Positions 1-8,688 of a stretch of 64,000 nt of DNA are shown piece after piece; the first letter of the stretch is position 1, and each line of letters starts with the position of its first letter. A program made the position numbers and the translations under genes. A model generated the notes under the pieces. That model saw only the letters and a program-made list of their open reading frames with translations. It did not search any database and was not told where the DNA came from. The DNA is from Acidobacteriota bacterium (GTDB lineage: Bacteria > Acidobacteriota > Terriglobia > Acidiferrales > UBA7541): contig QHYI01000151.1 of NCBI GenBank assembly GCA_003223245.1, positions 1 to 64,000 on the forward strand, read 5' to 3'.

Positions 1-418
1 CGACCAGACCGTCCACTTTCGCTTCCGACGCGCAAATCTCCACGATGAGCGACGTCGGCGCGACGTCGACGACGCGCGCGTCGAACACTTGCACGAGCTG
101 CATGACAGGCGCCCGATTGTTGTGGGTTGCGCTGACTTTGATCAGCGCCAGATCCCGGACCACCGCCGCGCGCGGCTGAAGGTCGTCGACGCGGATGACC
201 GGGACCAGCTTCTGCAGATGGGCTTTGATCCGCGCGGCCCCGCCGGCATCGGTCTGAACGACCACAGTCATTCGCGAGACGCCCGCCGTCTCCGAATTTC
301 CGACGCTCAGCGAATGGATATTGAAGCCGCGCCTCCGGAACAGCGATGCCACGCGATTCAGCACGCCCGGCTGATCCTCGACGTAAACGGCAAATATATG
401 CAGGGTGTCAGTCAGCAT
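1..418 (-). CDS. ilvN: Acetolactate synthase small (regulatory) subunit, 3' end off the window
   Basis: This is the regulatory subunit of acetohydroxyacid synthase, which binds valine and activates the catalytic subunit in Ile/Val/Leu synthesis. The translated N-terminus from ATG at 418 has the classic ACT-domain opening (HIFAVYVEDQPGVLNRVASL, residues 7-26), followed by the GFNIHSLSVG strand and the DLALIKV segment of the second half. The gene runs off the left edge, so about 139 residues are visible of a usual 160-180. It starts 2 nt after the ilvB stop codon and must be co-transcribed with ilvD and ilvB. Family assignment is secure; whether the rest of the gene (and an ilvC behind it) is intact cannot be seen. 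Confidence 0.93.
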   Translation of the reverse strand, partial: MLTDTLHIFAVYVEDQPGVLNRVASLFRRRGFNIHSLSVGNSETAGVSRMTVVVQTDAGGAARIKAHLQKLVPVIRVDDLQPRAAVVRDLALIKVSATHNNRAPVMQLVQVFDARVVDVAPTSLIVEICASEAKVDGLV

Positions 419-420
419 CG

Positions 421-2087
421 TTAGTCCGCGGCCGTCTCCGCGATCGGGTTCGGCCTCCGAATCATCGCGTGCAGATCGGCCCCGGCCGGGACCATCGGAT
501 ACACGGTGTCTTCCTGCTCGACGCGAAAATCGATCACGACGGGACCCGCATGCGCTCGCGCGTCCTCGATCGCCGGCAGCACATCGACGCGCGACGTGAC
601 GCGGCGGCTCCTGATGCCGAATGCATCCGCGAGCTTCGCGAAATCGGGCCCCGACAGCGGCGTGGCCGCGTAGCGCCTCTCATAGAAGAATTCCTGCCAC
701 TGGCGGACCATGCCGAGATAGCCGTTGTTGATGATAGCGATCTTCAGGTTGATTTTTTCCTGGACGATAGTGGCGAGCTCGCTCATGGTCATCTGGAACC
801 CGCCGTCGCCGACCACCACCCAAACTTCGGAGTCCGGCTTCGCGAATTTTGCTCCAATACCCGCAGGCAGCGCGAAGCCCATCGTGCCGAGCCCGCCCGA
901 GGTGATCAGCGTTCGCGGGCAGTTGTGGTGGTAATACTGCGCCTCCCACATTTGGTGCTGGCCCACGTCGGTGACCACGATGGCTTCGCCGTGCGTTTCT
1001 TTCCAGAGGTCATTAATGACGTGCGCGGCGTAGAGATGGCCGGTGTCCGGCAGGCTTTGGATGTCACGCACGGCGGAATCGCCCTTCAGCTCATGGATAT
1101 GGCGAATCCAGGCGCTGTGATCGCGTGTTTGGATGTGCGGGGTGAGATTTTCGAGAACTTCACGAGCGTCGCCCACCAGCGCCGCGTCTACTTTGACGTT
1201 TTTGTTGATTTCCGCGCGGTCAATTTCGATGTGGATCTTGCGCGCATTCTTCGCGTAGGTGCGAAGGTCGCCGGTAACACGGTCATCAAACCTCATGCCG
1301 ATGGCGATGAGCAAATCGGCTTCTTGAATCGCGTGGTTCACCCAAGCTTCGCCATGCATGCCCATCATGCCGAGGTTGAGCGGATCTTTCGCGGGAAAAC
1401 AACCGATGCCGAGCAAGGTCATCGCCACGGGATAGTTGCCCGCTCGAATGAACTGCTCGAAGGTGCGTATCGCGCCGGAAATCATAATGCCGTGGCCGGC
1501 GAGAACCACCGGGCGCTTCGCGGTGTTGAGCAATTCCACGGCACGGTCAAACTCGGCTTGATCGTGATTGTTGCGAATGCGCTTTGGCGGCAGCTTCGGG
1601 GCGCACGCGTCCCAATCAAATTCCGCACTGGCTTGTTGCGCGTCCTTCGTGATGTCTACGAGCACCGGGCCGGGGCGCCGGCTCTTGGCGATGACAAATG
1701 CTTCGCGAATTGTTCGCGCAATATCTTCGACATGTGTCACTACCACATTGTGTTTGGTGATTGGCATGGTGATGCCGGTGATGTCCGTCTCCTGAAATGC
1801 GTCGGAGCCAAGCACTTTGCTGCTTACCTGGCCGGTGATGCAAACGATAGGCGAGGAGTCCATCATGGCGGTGGCAATGCCCGTGACCATGTTCGTTGCG
1901 CCGGGTCCCGACGTCGCCATCGCTACGCCGTGGCACCTTGCTCGTGCCGCACCAGCACGTGATGCAATTTGGATTTGCCGAGCGCATCGTAAACCGGCAG
2001 AATTGCTCCGCCAGGATAGCCGAAGATTTCGCGCACGCCGAGGCGCGTCAGCGCCTCGCAAAGAATTTCCGCACCGCTTAGCTTCAT
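421..2087 (-). pseudogene. ilvB: Acetolactate synthase large subunit, interrupted by an internal deletion/frameshift
   Basis: This is the ThDP-dependent catalytic subunit of acetohydroxyacid synthase. Translation from ATG 2087 gives the true N-terminus ([39 protein letters not shown]) but stops at a TAG at 1925-1923. The rest of the protein continues in another frame from about 1929 ([17 protein letters not shown]) to the stop at 421, with the ThDP motif VVVGDGGFQMTM and the C-terminal region intact. Compared with the family, the conserved ADGYAR stretch between the catalytic Glu segment and [10 protein letters not shown] is missing, a net loss of about 40 nt that breaks the frame. Start 2087 overlaps the ilvD stop by 4 nt. 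As read, no full-length enzyme can be made. A metagenomic assembly error is an equally plausible cause. Confidence 0.9.
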
Positions 2088-3814
2088 ACCGACCTCACAT
2101 TCTGAAGAGGCTGAGCCGATGCCGTAAGAACAGCTGGGGGCGTGGTGACCGCGCCGAGCGAAGGTGAAGAAACCAGCAGCGCGTATTTGGCCATCACGCC
2201 GTTCAAGAATCGCGGAGCCGGCGGCTTCCACGAAGCCAGGCGCTTCTGGATTTCCGCCGCAGTAAGCCCCACGTTCAACTGGCGATTGGGAATATCGAAG
2301 GTGATGATGTCTCCATCGGCGACCGCTGCAATCGGGCCGCGGTTCGCTGCTTCGGGTGCAACGTGTCCTGCCATCAAGCCATGTGTGGCGCCGGAAAAGC
2401 GCCCGTCCGTCAGAAGCGCGACGGAATCGCCTAATCCTTCGCCAACGAGCGCCGCGGTGACCGCGAGCATCTCGCGCATGCCGGGCCCGCCTTTGGGTCC
2501 TTCGTACCGAATCACCACCACATCGCCCGCTTTGATTGCGCCCTTTTCGACAGCGGCAAACGCCGCTTCTTCGCTGTCAAACACGCGCGCGGGGCCGGTG
2601 AACTTCTGCAAATTGTGTCCGGCAACTTTGATGACGCAGCCTTCCGGCGCGAGATTTCCTTTCAGGATGACGAGCCCGCCCGTCGGTTTGAGCGGTGCGT
2701 CGAGTTTGCGCACTACCTCTTGCCCGGGCGTTTCTCTCGTCGCCTTTGCTTCTTCGCCAAGCGTGCGTCCTGTGACTGTGGGGCATTCACCGTGCAGGAA
2801 CCCACCTTCCACCATACGCTTTGCGACAAGCGCCGTTCCGCCTGCCGCGTACAGATCGGTAGCGACAAATCGTCCACCTGGCTTAAGGTCGGCAAGAATC
2901 GGTACGCGCGAGCTGATGCGGTCAAAATCATCAATGGAAAGAGGAATCTTGGCTTCATTCGCGATAGCCAGCAAATGCAACACGGAATTCGTGGAGCCGC
3001 CGGTGGTCGCTACGCCGGCGATGGCGTTTTCTATCGCCGATTTCGTGAGGATTTTCGACGGCGTCACATTTTTGCGAAGAAGATCCATCACCAATTCACC
3101 GGAGCGCCGGCCTGCTGTCGCCTTTGCCGGATCGGTGGCTGGGACGCTGGAAAGTCCCATCGGCGCGATCCCCAGAAATTCGCAGACCAGCGCCATGGTG
3201 TTCGCAGTGAACTGTCCTCCGCAGGCGCCAGCTCCCGGACAAGCGGAAGTTTCCAGCGTTTTGAGTCGCGCATCGCTCAGGTTGCCGCGCGCATGCGCGC
3301 CAATGGCCTCGTAGACATCCTGAATCGTGACCGCGTGCCCTTCAAACTTGCCAGGCGCAATGGAGCCGCCGTACAAGACAAGGCCGGGAATGTTCAGCCG
3401 CGCCAGCGCCATGACTCCTGCGGGAATGGTCTTGTCGCAGCCAACGAGAACGATCAGCGCGTCGAACAAATTGCCGCGCGCAACCAGTTCAATCGAGTCC
3501 GTGATGACTTCGCGGCTCACCAGCGAAGCGCGCATGCCTTCTGTGCCCATGGTGATGCCGTCAGAGATGGAAACGGTATTGAATTCGAGCGGCGTGCCTC
3601 CCGCGGCGCGAATCCCTTCCTTGACGTGTTCCGCCAGTTCCCGCAGATGGTAGTTGCAGGGACCGATCTCGATCCAGGTGTTGGCCACGCCAATAAGCGG
3701 TTTTTGAAAGTCGTCGTCCTTCAGGCCGCAGGCGCGCAACATGGCGCGTGCTCCGGCGCGATTTGCCCCGTCGATGAGTGCATGGCTTCGTGGCTTGAGC
3801 TGTTGGTCGGTCAC
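2084..3814 (-). CDS. ilvD: Dihydroxy-acid dehydratase
   Basis: The enzyme dehydrates 2,3-dihydroxy-isovalerate and -methylvalerate to the 2-keto acids of Val/Leu and Ile synthesis, using an Fe-S cluster and Mg. Family signatures are all present: [12 protein letters not shown] near the start, the cluster-binding GCDKTIPAG and [16 protein letters not shown] segments, and the C-terminal [14 protein letters not shown] chose the GTG at 3814 because it has GGAGG about 8 nt upstream and matches the usual family length (576 aa); the frame is open for 18 more codons upstream. It is the first structural gene after the ilv attenuator, and its stop overlaps the ilvB start (ATGA). It is full length, in contrast to its damaged neighbour. 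Confidence 0.96.
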   Translation of the reverse strand: MTDQQLKPRSHALIDGANRAGARAMLRACGLKDDDFQKPLIGVANTWIEIGPCNYHLRELAEHVKEGIRAAGGTPLEFNTVSISDGITMGTEGMRASLVSREVITDSIELVARGNLFDALIVLVGCDKTIPAGVMALARLNIPGLVLYGGSIAPGKFEGHAVTIQDVYEAIGAHARGNLSDARLKTLETSACPGAGACGGQFTANTMALVCEFLGIAPMGLSSVPATDPAKATAGRRSGELVMDLLRKNVTPSKILTKSAIENAIAGVATTGGSTNSVLHLLAIANEAKIPLSIDDFDRISSRVPILADLKPGGRFVATDLYAAGGTALVAKRMVEGGFLHGECPTVTGRTLGEEAKATRETPGQEVVRKLDAPLKPTGGLVILKGNLAPEGCVIKVAGHNLQKFTGPARVFDSEEAAFAAVEKGAIKAGDVVVIRYEGPKGGPGMREMLAVTAALVGEGLGDSVALLTDGRFSGATHGLMAGHVAPEAANRGPIAAVADGDIITFDIPNRQLNVGLTAAEIQKRLASWKPPAPRFLNGVMAKYALLVSSPSLGAVTTPPAVLTASAQPLQNVRSV

Positions 3815-3868
3815 TGGATAGTTCCTCCGCTTGGGCAAAACGGCCGCAGAGTCCGGAAGCAAGCCCAT

Positions 3869-3906
3869 AAAAAACTCAGGCCATCATCCGGGTTTGGATG
3901 ATGGCC
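3869..3906 (-). terminator. Intrinsic terminator (attenuator segments 3:4) upstream of ilvD
   Basis: On the minus strand a perfect 11-bp stem (GGCCATCATCC at 3906-3896, loop AAACCC, GGATGATGGCC at 3889-3879) is followed by TGAG and a run of six T (3874-3869). It lies 55 nt before the ilvD start and after the ilv leader peptide, so its natural role is conditional termination before ilvD. Confidence 0.9.
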
Positions 3907-4048
3907 GAATTCTTGTGCTTCGCTTTGGCTTATGCCGCCATCATCCGCTGGTGCGTCCTCCTACGAGGACGAAGCCAATTCCTACAAGCACGACACGTAC
4001 TCGGCCGCCCTGAACCACAGCGTGGCCGCTTCGCGTGTTGGTGATGGC
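3879..4048 (-). promoter_or_regulatory. Branched-chain amino acid attenuator with mutually exclusive hairpins
   Basis: Four repeats of one complementary motif are laid out in the order expected for transcription attenuation. Segment 1 is GCCATCACC (4048-4040), inside the leader peptide coding sequence. Segment 2 is GGATGATGGC (3946-3937), which contains the leader peptide stop codon. Segment 3 is GGCCATCATCC (3906-3896) and segment 4 is GGATGATGGCC (3889-3879). Segments 1:2 pair with one bulged A, 2:3 pair over 10 bp (antiterminator) and 3:4 pair over 11 bp (terminator). A ribosome reaching the stop codon would cover segment 2 and let the terminator form. A ribosome stalled in the Val/Leu/Ile codons would leave segment 2 free to sequester segment 3. 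The pairings are seen directly; the regulation is inferred from the enterobacterial ilv/leu/trp model. Confidence 0.85.
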
Positions 4049-4072
4049 GATGCTCGACATAGGTATCGCCAT
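3941..4072 (-). CDS. ilv operon leader peptide, Val/Leu/Ile-rich
   Basis: A 43-codon reading frame runs from ATG 4072 to TGA 3943-3941, 127 nt before ilvD. Its second half is packed with branched-chain codons (VRVVLVGIGFVLVGG), and an earlier stretch is also rich in them (SSIAIT and AVV). Only Ile, Val and Leu among regulatory amino acids are enriched, which matches the ilv genes that follow. There is no clear Shine-Dalgarno before ATG 4072. The best promoter places the transcript start at or next to that ATG, so translation may be leaderless, or may start at ATG 4060 or GTG 4018; all keep the regulatory codons. The peptide presumably has no function beyond being translated. Confidence 0.8.
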   Translation of the reverse strand: MAIPMSSIAITNTRSGHAVVQGGRVRVVLVGIGFVLVGGRTSG

Positions 4073-4076
4073 GAAG

Positions 4077-4104
4077 ATTATCAGGATGAGGCAGGGGAAG
4101 TCAA
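4077..4104 (-). promoter_or_regulatory. Candidate sigma-70 promoter of the ilv operon
   Basis: On the minus strand TTGACT (4104-4099) and GATAAT (4082-4077) are separated by 16 bp. The predicted start point falls at about 4072-4069, on or beside the leader-peptide ATG. A weaker alternative (TTGTTT with TAACTAT) lies further upstream. Confidence 0.55.
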
Positions 4105-4300
4105 TGAGTCCAATTAATAGTTATGCTGGATCAAATAAAAACAAATTATGATAGAGGTGTGGCAGCTTGCGCGCCCTATCCGGACATAATGCGGTTCTCT
4201 CTTTTCTGGTGGTCAGACATCTCTCGGTGGGCCCGCACGTCCAAGCCTTGCCCAGGAAACATGCTGTCGACGGTCACAAAGCTTACCGGAAACTTGTTGT

Positions 4301-4969
4301 ATGATTCGGGCTGTGAATATCCTTCTGAATGAAGTGGAATGCCGGATATTGGGATCGCTGGTCGAAAAGGAAATCACGACTCCGGAATACTACCCTCTTT
4401 CGTTGAACGCGCTGGTCAATGCCTGCAACCAGAAGTCGAACCGCGATCCAGTGATGAGCCTGGACGAGGCAGCGGTGCGCCAGGCGCTACGCTCCTTGGA
4501 AGGGCAGTCGCTAGTACGGTCAGTCAGCCCGGCGGACAGCCGCGTAACCAAGTACGAGCACCGGTTGCAAGAAGCCTTCAACTTCTACCGCCACGAGATT
4601 GCCATCCTGTGCCTGTTGCTGCTGCGCGGACCGCAAACTCCCGGGGAATTGCGCGGCCGCTCCGAGCGCATGCATAACTTCGACGACCTCGGAGCGGTGC
4701 AATCGAGTCTGCAGTATTTAATGAAGCGCGAGCCGCCCCTGGTGAAGCCGCTTCCCAGACAGCCAGGAACCAAAGAGACGCGCTATGCGCACCTGTTGTC
4801 AGGAGATGTGGCATTTGCGGAGCCGGAGCTCGGAGCCGAGCCTGGCACTGGAGTTGGCTCAATGGACGGCGACAGGATAAAAAAGCTGGAAGAAGAGATC
4901 GCGGAACTCAAGAACGAAATGGCGGACCTGAAACAGCAATTTGGCCTGTTTCGAAAGCAGTTTGAATAA
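4301..4969 (+). CDS. YceH-family protein (DUF480/UPF0502)
   Basis: This is a conserved cytoplasmic protein made of two winged-helix-like domains. The diagnostic family block is present near the N-terminus (ILGSLVEKEITTPEYYPLSL, then NALVNACNQKSNRDPVM, residues 16-52), followed by the second domain (LLLLRGPQTPGELRGRSERM, residues 104-123). The last 35 residues form a predicted coiled coil (KLEEEIAELKNEMADLKQQF). Start could be ATG 4301 or GTG 4313. It is transcribed divergently from the ilv operon and stands alone. The molecular role of the family is not established; a DNA-binding or regulatory role is suggested only by the fold. The 279 bp after it hold no recognisable gene. Confidence 0.9.
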   Translation: MIRAVNILLNEVECRILGSLVEKEITTPEYYPLSLNALVNACNQKSNRDPVMSLDEAAVRQALRSLEGQSLVRSVSPADSRVTKYEHRLQEAFNFYRHEIAILCLLLLRGPQTPGELRGRSERMHNFDDLGAVQSSLQYLMKREPPLVKPLPRQPGTKETRYAHLLSGDVAFAEPELGAEPGTGVGSMDGDRIKKLEEEIAELKNEMADLKQQFGLFRKQFE

Positions 4970-5248
4970 ACGAGCCGCTGACTCCAACAGGGGCACGTAT
5001 CGAGCGGCGTCAGGTGCGGCGCCAGGTCAAGAGAATGTAAGAACTGCGAACGAAGGGATATCTTGCGCAAAAGTTCCGCGCACTGCGCCGGCTAACTAAC
5101 CGGCAACACACCTTTGCTGGGCATTCACTTTCCATTTCCGATGGAGATGCGATTCTTATGGCGCAAAAGCTGGCTGCAAATTTGCGCCTGGCGGTCGGCG
5201 TATCTTCCGGGTGCAATTTTTTATTTCGGGCCCTGGCCACCGCCCCAA

Positions 5249-6127
5249 TTATACATCGCAGAGATCAACCGCTTCTCGCAACGAAGTCAGCGGATCTCGC
5301 GTGGGAACAAATTCGTGCGCCACGTACCCGTTGTAATTTGTCGCCGCGATCCCTCTCATTACCGCATCCCACTGGACTTCCTGCGTGTTGTCCAGCTCAT
5401 GTCTCCCCGGCACTCCGCCCGTATGGAAGTGCCCCAGCCACTGGATGTTTTTTTGGATCGTGCGAATCAAATCGCCTTCCATGATTTGCATGTGGTAGAT
5501 GTCATAAAGCAGCTTCACGCGCGGCGAGTTAACCGTCTCCATCACCCGCACTCCCCACGCTGTATGGTCACACATATAATCGTGATGATCCACCTTGCTG
5601 TTCAGCAGCTCGAGGCAAATCGTCACCCCGTTGTCCTCGGCGATTTTTTTCACGCGGCTCAGCCCGGCGATCGTGTTTTTTGCCCCTTCGTCGTCGGGCA
5701 TGCCCGCGCGATTCCCGGAAAATGTGATCACGTTAGGCACTCCCTGCTTGGCTGCTATCGGAATATTTTTCCGGAAAGCCTCCTCGATCTTCGCGTGATT
5801 TTCCATCCGGTTCAAAGCGTTGGGAATATCCCCGCCCCCGGCATACCCCATGCTACAAATCAACCCGTAGCGGCGTGGAACCTCCCACTCCTCCACACCT
5901 AGCAGGTCAATCGCCTTCAAACCCATCTCCGCGCTCCGCTGGCACAGCTCGTCCAGAGGAATTTTCTGGTAACACCAGCGCGAAACAGACTGTTTGATTC
6001 GTCCCTTGCGGGGCGCTGCATGGATTTCCTGCGCCCACGAGGACGCAGGGGAAAGTGAGGAAACGGAGGCGATAGTCACTCCCGCGGCGATGCCTTTCAA
6101 TAGTTCGCGGCGCGGTGCGTTGCTCAT
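5249..6127 (-). CDS. Exported hydroxypyruvate isomerase-like TIM-barrel protein
   Basis: This is a member of the sugar-phosphate isomerase/epimerase (AP-endonuclease-2-like TIM barrel) superfamily, closest in feel to hydroxypyruvate isomerase. The N-terminus has an [11 protein letters not shown] Tat-like signal with Ala-rich h-region and an AQE cleavage area, so export is likely. Metal-ligand strands typical of the family can be seen: [48 protein letters not shown] and [10 protein letters not shown]. Length (292 aa) is normal. Substrate is unknown; many acidobacterial Tat-exported members of this superfamily are annotated only by fold. It has no co-directional partner and is followed (divergently) by a broken DUF5916 gene. 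Confidence 0.85.
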   Translation of the reverse strand: MSNAPRRELLKGIAAGVTIASVSSLSPASSWAQEIHAAPRKGRIKQSVSRWCYQKIPLDELCQRSAEMGLKAIDLLGVEEWEVPRRYGLICSMGYAGGGDIPNALNRMENHAKIEEAFRKNIPIAAKQGVPNVITFSGNRAGMPDDEGAKNTIAGLSRVKKIAEDNGVTICLELLNSKVDHHDYMCDHTAWGVRVMETVNSPRVKLLYDIYHMQIMEGDLIRTIQKNIQWLGHFHTGGVPGRHELDNTQEVQWDAVMRGIAATNYNGYVAHEFVPTRDPLTSLREAVDLCDV

Positions 6128-6259
6128 CGTAGCCCGAGTCTACCTGAGTGAGCCGAATCCTGGCGAGTGCAGAATTTCTGGACACCAATATGGCTGCTTT
6201 GGAGTCGTACGACAAGCAAGATTCCGATTGTAAGTCTGACCCGGAAGTTGGCGACCTGA

Positions 6260-7178
6260 GACACGCGTCTCGTGTTCTTTAAGGACTGGTTTGTTGACGC
6301 CCACATGGCCGGAACGCGATCACCCGGAGACCCGAGCGGGGCTAGCGATGTCGGGACCTCTTTGACCTACAGGTCCAACTGGCTGGACGGGATCGTAGAA
6401 CGGCGAAAGATCGGCCCGAACTTCAACCCAGATGTGGGATTCATCGAGAGAGTGGATTCAAACGAGACCTACGGCAACCTAACTTTCAAAGCGAGACCCG
6501 AAATCAGAGGCGTGCGCGAGTTGCAATTCGAGGGATTCATTCTCCACGCTCCAGACACTCACAACGTCGTGCAAACACAGGAGTGGCAGGGCACTTTCCG
6601 CGCGGAATTCAACAACGGCGGTTATACCGACGACGATATCGCCGACGTGTTTACACAACGAATCACAACGCCCTTCCACATTTACAAGAACGTGTTTATT
6701 CCCAACGGTCTGTACCATTTTGCCCGCCATCAGTTGACCTATGGGTCGGGGCAAGATCGTAGGTTCACTTACAATTTCTTCGAACGCTTTGGCGGCCATT
6801 ACGGTGGGAGTCTGAATGAATTCCGTGTACGGGCCAATTATCGCCCAACGGCGAAATTTTCGATTTCCGCTTCAGAGACTTGGGATCGCTTTAGATTGCC
6901 CCTGCCAAACGGAAATCTCTCCGCAGCGCCGGCGAGCTTGCAAGGGAACTACTCATTTAGCCGCTTTCTGACTTTTACCAGCCTCATTCAGATGGACACT
7001 TCAAACACGCAAGCCGTCAGCGCAAATCTTCGTCTGAGGTATAACTACCGCCCTGACAGCGATCTTTACATCATCTATAACGTCGGGACGCGGTTCGCCA
7101 GCATTGCCCCGGCGAACCCCCCTTCAGGTCCGGGAAACTCGCTTCGCAGTGAAATGGACCTATTCTTTCGCTCCATAA
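6260..7178 (+). pseudogene. C-terminal remnant of a DUF5916 outer-membrane protein, 5' truncated and frameshifted
   Basis: DUF5916 proteins usually have a signal peptide, a CBM9-like domain and a C-terminal beta-barrel of several hundred residues. Only the last ~300 residues are present here (KIGPNFNPDVGFIERVDSNE, then alternating aromatic strands such as FRVRANYRPTAKFSISASET). A TGA at 6257-6259 closes the frame upstream and there is no signal peptide or CBM9 part. At the 3' end the reading frame leaves the family sequence at a C6 run (7117-7122). After a one-base correction the expected terminus appears (ETRFAVKWTYSFAP, stop at 7176-7178). Without correction the frame reads on to 7210 with unrelated residues. 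It is most likely a dead gene. Confidence 0.82.
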
Positions 7179-7450
7179 ATCCCGAGATACGAAACGGGAG
7201 AATCCGATAGTAGTTAGCGGTCGCTAAATGGAAATTGGTTGGGCCGTACGGGCACGAATGTGTCGAACGCGAGAGATTGGCTGGAGCGATGCGACATGCC
7301 CCCGGTATCCGATATGGACATAATAGACAGGGAAGAACCACGACAGATCTCGCTTTACCTTCATTCCCCCCGGACTTTTTCCACCACTGACCTCCGCAGC
7401 GTGCGGCCGACCAGGTTTTTGCGCATCACAAGATTTCGTTTGCTGGCCCC

Positions 7451-8644
7451 TCAGATCACACCGGCATTTCGCAGCTTAAGAATCTTCGTGGCGTCGTAGC
7501 CCAGCTTAGCGAGCCAGAGTTCAGTGTGCTCAGACAGGACCGGAGCAGGGCTGGCAGGCACAGCATCATCCACTGATAAAACAAAACCACCGCGGGTGAC
7601 GCGCTGGGAACCTTGTGGACTATCGAAAGTTGTGACGAAGTTCCGTTCCGCAAGATGTGAGTGCGACAAAATCTCCGGCACGCTCAGCACCCGCCCCACA
7701 GGCACACCGGCTTCGGTCAATAGTGATTCCCATTCGGCAGCGCTGCGAGCCGATAATGCTTGCTCCACTTCCTTGTTGATCGAGGCGCGGTTTCGTTTCC
7801 GAATCTCGCGATCCGAGAAACGCGGGTCGGTTTTTAATTCCGGCCGTCCGATCAGGTCGCATAGCTTTTCGAATTGATAGGTCTCATTTGCGGCGATGTT
7901 GAGCAGGCCATCCGCCGTGCGAAAGGTCCCCGAAGGAGCGGCCGTAAAATTTTCGTTTCCCATTGGGATGGGGACCACGCCGGCATTCAAATAGTTGGAA
8001 ACGACCCAGCCCATGGAAGCAAGAGTTGCCTCCAGCATGGAGACATCGATCATGCGGCCGCGACCGCTTACCCGTGAGTCAACAAGAGCAGCGCAGACCG
8101 CCAGCGCCGCGGTAATGCCCCCCAAGGTGTCGCACACCGGGTAACCGACGCGCAATGGCGCGCTTTGCGCATCGCCGGTCACACTCATCACTCCGGATAT
8201 TCCCTGGATGACCTGGTCGTATGCCGGGCGCATAGCGAGCGGGCCATCCTGCCCAAACCCGGACACGGCGCAATAAACAATACTTGGATTGATTTTCGAG
8301 ACCACGTCATAGTCAAGCTGTAGGCGCTTCATAACTTTCGGGCGGAAATTTTCGAGGACAACGTGTGAAATGAGGACAAACTTCTTGAAAATCTCTTTGC
8401 CTTCCGGGGCTTTCAGGTTCAGTGTAACCGACTGCTTGCCCGCATTTACCGCAACGAAGGAGGCGCCCATCAACCGCGCGGCGGCGGCAGGATCGGCACC
8501 GAGCATCCGTGCCAGATCACCACGGCCAGGCTGTTCGATCTTGATCACCTCGGCGCCCAGTAACGCGAGTTGATAACTGCAGAAGGGCCCAGCGAGAACA
8601 TTGGTGATGTCCAATACCCGAATGCCGGTGAGCGGGAGAGTCAT
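7451..8644 (-). CDS. Family III CoA-transferase (CaiB/BaiF)
   Basis: This enzyme moves CoA between carboxylic acids through an aspartyl-CoA intermediate. The family opening (GIRVLDITNVLAGPFCSYQL, residues 7-26, then GAEVIKIEQPGRGDLAR), the VLENFRPKVMKRL segment and the region with the catalytic Asp (GRGRMIDVSMLEATLASMG, around residues 196-214) are all present. Length (397 aa) is typical. Its start lies 44 nt downstream of the HMG-CoA lyase stop on the same strand, so the two are likely one unit. A reasonable reading is that it activates a free dicarboxylic acid such as 3-hydroxy-3-methylglutarate with succinyl-CoA (as SUGCT-type enzymes do) for the lyase to cleave. That substrate is an inference. 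Confidence 0.93.
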   Translation of the reverse strand: MTLPLTGIRVLDITNVLAGPFCSYQLALLGAEVIKIEQPGRGDLARMLGADPAAAARLMGASFVAVNAGKQSVTLNLKAPEGKEIFKKFVLISHVVLENFRPKVMKRLQLDYDVVSKINPSIVYCAVSGFGQDGPLAMRPAYDQVIQGISGVMSVTGDAQSAPLRVGYPVCDTLGGITAALAVCAALVDSRVSGRGRMIDVSMLEATLASMGWVVSNYLNAGVVPIPMGNENFTAAPSGTFRTADGLLNIAANETYQFEKLCDLIGRPELKTDPRFSDREIRKRNRASINKEVEQALSARSAAEWESLLTEAGVPVGRVLSVPEILSHSHLAERNFVTTFDSPQGSQRVTRGGFVLSVDDAVPASPAPVLSEHTELWLAKLGYDATKILKLRNAGVI

Positions 8645-8688
8645 CCTGCCTCAGTGGTGAGAAGAGTTCAGCCGGGGTTTCTTCTGCT

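Noticed and set aside
346-1962. A 538-codon open frame on the plus strand opposite ilvB
   Set aside because: It is the antisense shadow of ilvB in high-GC DNA, with no recognisable domain and no ribosome site.
2142-3901. Long plus-strand open frames (390 and 428 codons) opposite ilvD
   Set aside because: Antisense shadows of ilvD; composition is Arg/Ala/Ser-rich and matches no family.
3815-4140. T-box or leucine riboswitch-like leader before ilvD
   Set aside because: No T-box sequence or specifier-loop structure is seen; the coding leader with overlapping hairpins explains the region better.
4970-5248. A small gene or terminator after the DUF480 gene
   Set aside because: GCCGCT/AGCGGC could pair, but there is no T-run and no supported coding frame.
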